From positions 1-8,759 of the forward strand of contig CAZRZN010000186.1 of assembly GCA_964604565.1 (NCBI GenBank): a DNA stretch of 8,759 nucleotides, in the 5' to 3' direction. Every line of letters starts with the position of its first letter. Positions within the stretch are counted from its first letter, which is position 1. The notes below the pieces were generated by a model, which saw nothing but the letters and a program-made list of their open reading frames with translations, did not search any database and was not told the DNA's origin. A program made the translations under genes and the position numbers. Shown here piece after piece: positions 6,903-8,759 of the stretch. This stretch comes from CAZRZN01 sp964604565 (GTDB taxonomy: Bacteria; Pseudomonadota; Alphaproteobacteria; Rhodobacterales; Rhodobacteraceae).

Positions 6903-8317
6903 CACTTCACCTCCGTGATCTCGACCCGGTCGAATTCGGCAACGGTTTGTTCAGATCCCAGCGTTCCCGCGAATAGAGCCGGATCGCCGGTCGTGCGCAG
7001 GATCTGGATTGGATCGGTTTCGATCACTTCGGGGCCGCCCTCCTGCATGGTCCAGCCGTTCATGCTGAGCCGTCCGACATAGTCTCGACCGCGCTTCGAT
7101 ATGGTCAGGCGTGCGCCCTTTTCCTCGAAGTCGCGCAGGATCTGCGCAAGATCATAGCCGCGCAGATCGCCCGCGATCTCGACCTCGGCGCGGGTTTCCG
7201 TGCCGCCGGACATGGCGCGCAGCCGCAGCCACAGGTCGTCGTTGGAATTGCCTTGCCGGTAGACATAGACGGAGATGGTGTTGTCCACATCGGCGTGGCG
7301 GCCCACCTGAACGATGGCGCGGCGCCCACCCAGCGACTGGACTTCTCCCAGACGGGCGGTGAAATCGGCGCTCAGATCCCAGTCGCCTTCGGGAAATTCC
7401 GCAGCCGTCCAGCGAAAGACGTTTGCCTGGTCTGGGGCATCGCCCATGTAGCCGGGTTCGACGGTCATCGTCACCAGCACGCCGTCGTCAACGATGAAGC
7501 CGGAGGGATTGGGGTTCTCCACCGTCCAGTCGGGGCCAAGCTCCGCGCGGTTGAATTCGTCGACGTAAAGCGGGCCGCTGGGCGCGGGTTCAGCGGCGCT
7601 GACGTCCTGTAGCGCGCCGGTCAGGGACACCGCGTCTGAGGCAGGGATGTAACGCCCGCCCGTTGCCGTTGCGAGGCAGGCCAACTGCCCGCTCGCATCG
7701 TCCACATCGAAACCGATGACATGCGCGGTGAAGCTTTCGTCTGCCGCCGCGAGATCCTCGCCCAACGTGCAGAGGTCGGCGCCGCAATTTTCCAGCCCAT
7801 CGGTCACGACGATGACGGATCCAGTCTCTCCGACCGAACCGGCCGCGGCACGGACCGAGGCCCCCACCGGCGTCTTGCCGCGCGGTGTGACGTCCGCGAG
7901 CGCGCTGTTGACCTGCGCGCGGTCGAGCGGGGCAGGGGGCAAGAGCGTCTCGATATCGCCGCAATCGCCCTCTCGCCGGTGCCCATATGCCATCAGGCCA
8001 AGGTTCCGTCCCTCGGGCCAGTCCGCGAGCATCCGGCCGATCGCGTCACGCGCGATCTCGATCTTGGCGGTGCCGTCGATCTGGCCCCACATGCTGCCCG
8101 ACCCGTCGAGGATCATCATGGTTGCGCCCTTGTCCTGCGCTACGGTGGGACCGGCCAGCGCGACAAGGCCGAGCTCCGCCAGGCTTTCCCAGCGCGAGCG
8201 GTCATAGCCCGCCATATCCATGCGCAGCTTGCGCCGGGCCTCGACGTCGATCGGCGCGGCGAAACGCTCGACGCTGGAACGGAACATTTCCTGTTCTTCA
8301 GACAGGTCGAAATTCAT
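6902..8317 (-). CDS. Chimeric ORF: acyl-CoA dehydrogenase N-terminus fused to a VWA-domain protein
   Basis: This is one open frame of 471 residues with two unrelated parts. Residues 1-54 read as the start of an acyl-CoA dehydrogenase: MNFDLSEEQEMFRSSVERF, an ARRK segment, then WESLAELGLVAL. From about residue 55 it is a periplasmic-type VWA protein: AGPTVAQ looks like a signal-peptide end, followed by DGSGSMWGQ (71-79). The metal-binding MIDAS is complete: D71, S73, S75, T149 and D173. Cysteines C119, C178, C183 and C214 suit an oxidised, exported domain. Residues ~250-471 form a beta-rich DUF1349/laminin-G-like module starting at YVDEFNRAELGPDW. No dehydrogenase catalytic or FAD region remains. 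The start lies 4 bases after the P450 stop; the end overlaps the Calx-beta gene. VWA proteins usually mediate metal-dependent protein contacts; the function here is unknown. The frame is intact, so a chimeric protein could be made, but whether it is exported is doubtful. Confidence 0.85.
   Translation of the reverse strand: MNFDLSEEQEMFRSSVERFAAPIDVEARRKLRMDMAGYDRSRWESLAELGLVALAGPTVAQDKGATMMILDGSGSMWGQIDGTAKIEIARDAIGRMLADWPEGRNLGLMAYGHRREGDCGDIETLLPPAPLDRAQVNSALADVTPRGKTPVGASVRAAAGSVGETGSVIVVTDGLENCGADLCTLGEDLAAADESFTAHVIGFDVDDASGQLACLATATGGRYIPASDAVSLTGALQDVSAAEPAPSGPLYVDEFNRAELGPDWTVENPNPSGFIVDDGVLVTMTVEPGYMGDAPDQANVFRWTAAEFPEGDWDLSADFTARLGEVQSLGGRRAIVQVGRHADVDNTISVYVYRQGNSNDDLWLRLRAMSGGTETRAEVEIAGDLRGYDLAQILRDFEEKGARLTISKRGRDYVGRLSMNGWTMQEGGPEVIETDPIQILRTTGDPALFAGTLGSEQTVAEFDRVEITEVK
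6909..6914 (-). promoter_or_regulatory. Ribosome binding site of the Calx-beta gene
   Basis: On the minus strand GGAGGT lies inside the end of the VWA gene, 6 bases before ATG 6902 and 3 bases before GTG 6905. The spacing favours the ATG and indicates translational coupling of the two genes. Confidence 0.7.
8156..8317 (-). pseudogene. Truncated acyl-CoA dehydrogenase 5' remnant
   Basis: The first ~54 codons of the chimeric ORF are the N-terminal helical segment of an acyl-CoA dehydrogenase. Full-length family members have roughly 380-400 residues, with FAD and substrate sites further on, all missing here. The remnant starts 4 bases after the P450 stop, the arrangement of an intact P450-dehydrogenase operon. 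It is therefore best read as a gene cut off by the joint at about 8153-8176. It cannot have dehydrogenase activity. Confidence 0.7.
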
Positions 8318-8321
8318 CTAC

Positions 8322-8759
8322 TTACGCTTTCCGGGTGCCAGTGTGTGTGAACGTGATCGGCAGGCGGGTGACGCCGCGCAGAAGGATGTTGGGCAGGATC
8401 TTGATCCCGTCCTCGTCGGAGACGGCGAAGTCATCGAGCCGCTCGAGCAGCTCGTCGAAGGCGACCAGCATTTCCTTGCGCGAGAGCATGTTGCCCACGC
8501 ACATATGCGGGCCCTTGCCAAAGGCGAGGTGGGCGCGCGCATTCTTGCGCTCGATGTCGAAGCGGTCGGGATCCTCGAATTTCTTCGGATCGCGATTGGC
8601 GGCGGCATAGCGCAACTGGACGACCGAGCCTGCGGGCATGCTTACGCCGCCCAGCTCGGTGTCCTCCTTTACGATGCGCCACATCCCCGCAGTCGGGGTT
8701 TCATAGCGCAGCGCCTCTTCGAGGTTAGGATGGTCTGCCACCTCGAGGCCGTACCGGAC
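8322..8759 (-). CDS. Cytochrome P450, C-terminal part (cut by window edge)
   Basis: The last ~145 residues of a soluble bacterial cytochrome P450, a haem-thiolate monooxygenase that inserts oxygen into organic substrates using ferredoxin-supplied electrons. The frame is open to the window end, so the N-terminal two thirds lie outside; a GTG at 8741 is internal, not the start. The K-helix ExxR motif is present in LEEALRYETP (EALR, near the edge). The ANRDPKKFEDPDRFDIER segment is the usual region before the haem loop. The haem-binding loop is FGKGPHMCVG, with the cysteine ligand codon at 8499-8501. It ends in TRKA with TAA at 8322-8324. Four bases later begins the acyl-CoA dehydrogenase-type start, so the P450 probably belonged to a catabolic operon. 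The substrate is unknown; no ferredoxin gene is seen in the window. Confidence 0.93.
   Translation of the reverse strand, partial: VRYGLEVADHPNLEEALRYETPTAGMWRIVKEDTELGGVSMPAGSVVQLRYAAANRDPKKFEDPDRFDIERKNARAHLAFGKGPHMCVGNMLSRKEMLVAFDELLERLDDFAVSDEDGIKILPNILLRGVTRLPITFTHTGTRKA

Noticed and set aside
5268..7082. Long plus-strand open frame of 604 codons antisense to the Calx-beta gene
   Set aside because: The minus-strand protein has a signal peptide, Calx-beta repeats, a ribosome site and operon position. The antisense product has low-complexity shadow composition.
8739..8741. GTG as start of a short P450-like gene
   Set aside because: The reading frame stays open to the window edge and the residues before the GTG still fit the P450 region ahead of the ExxR helix, so the gene is simply cut by the window.

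Overview
The window is GC-rich with high third-position GC, Shine-Dalgarno-led genes and tight TGATG-type overlaps. Together with the protein types, this suggests an alphaproteobacterium, most likely of the Rhodobacteraceae/Roseobacter type; the lineage is an inference from sequence style. No rRNA, tRNA, CRISPR array, intact insertion sequence or prophage gene was seen.

Layout. Positions 103-3044 (minus strand) hold a complete tripartite tricarboxylate transporter (TTT) operon in the order tctC-tctA-tctB: periplasmic receptor, large membrane subunit, small membrane subunit. A 421-base divergent intergenic region (3045-3465) separates it from a plus-strand gene (3466-4896) for a GlcD/D-2-hydroxyacid dehydrogenase-type FAD enzyme. 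A plausible reading is uptake of an organic (hydroxy)acid by the transporter and its oxidation by the flavoenzyme, but the substrate cannot be read from the sequence. A likely rho-independent terminator follows the flavoenzyme gene, in the convergent gap 4897-5231.

Positions 5232-8759 (minus strand) form a compact gene run: the C-terminal part of a cytochrome P450 (cut by the window edge), then after 4 bases an ORF of 471 residues, then, overlapping by one base, a secreted Calx-beta protein. The middle ORF is a chimera. Its first ~54 residues are the N-terminus of an acyl-CoA dehydrogenase, and from about residue 55 it is a von Willebrand factor A (VWA) protein with an intact MIDAS and a C-terminal DUF1349-like/lectin-like region. 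The joint falls where an acyl-CoA dehydrogenase 'ELGLVAL' segment meets what looks like the end of the VWA protein's signal peptide.

Interpretation. The simplest explanation for the chimera is a deletion or rearrangement that joined a P450-acyl-CoA dehydrogenase operon to a VWA/Calx-beta operon in frame, removing most of the dehydrogenase and most of the VWA export signal. An assembly or cloning artefact must be excluded. This joint is the most unusual thing in the window. I did not find a convincing previously undescribed multi-gene system; the transporter and oxidase half looks ordinary.
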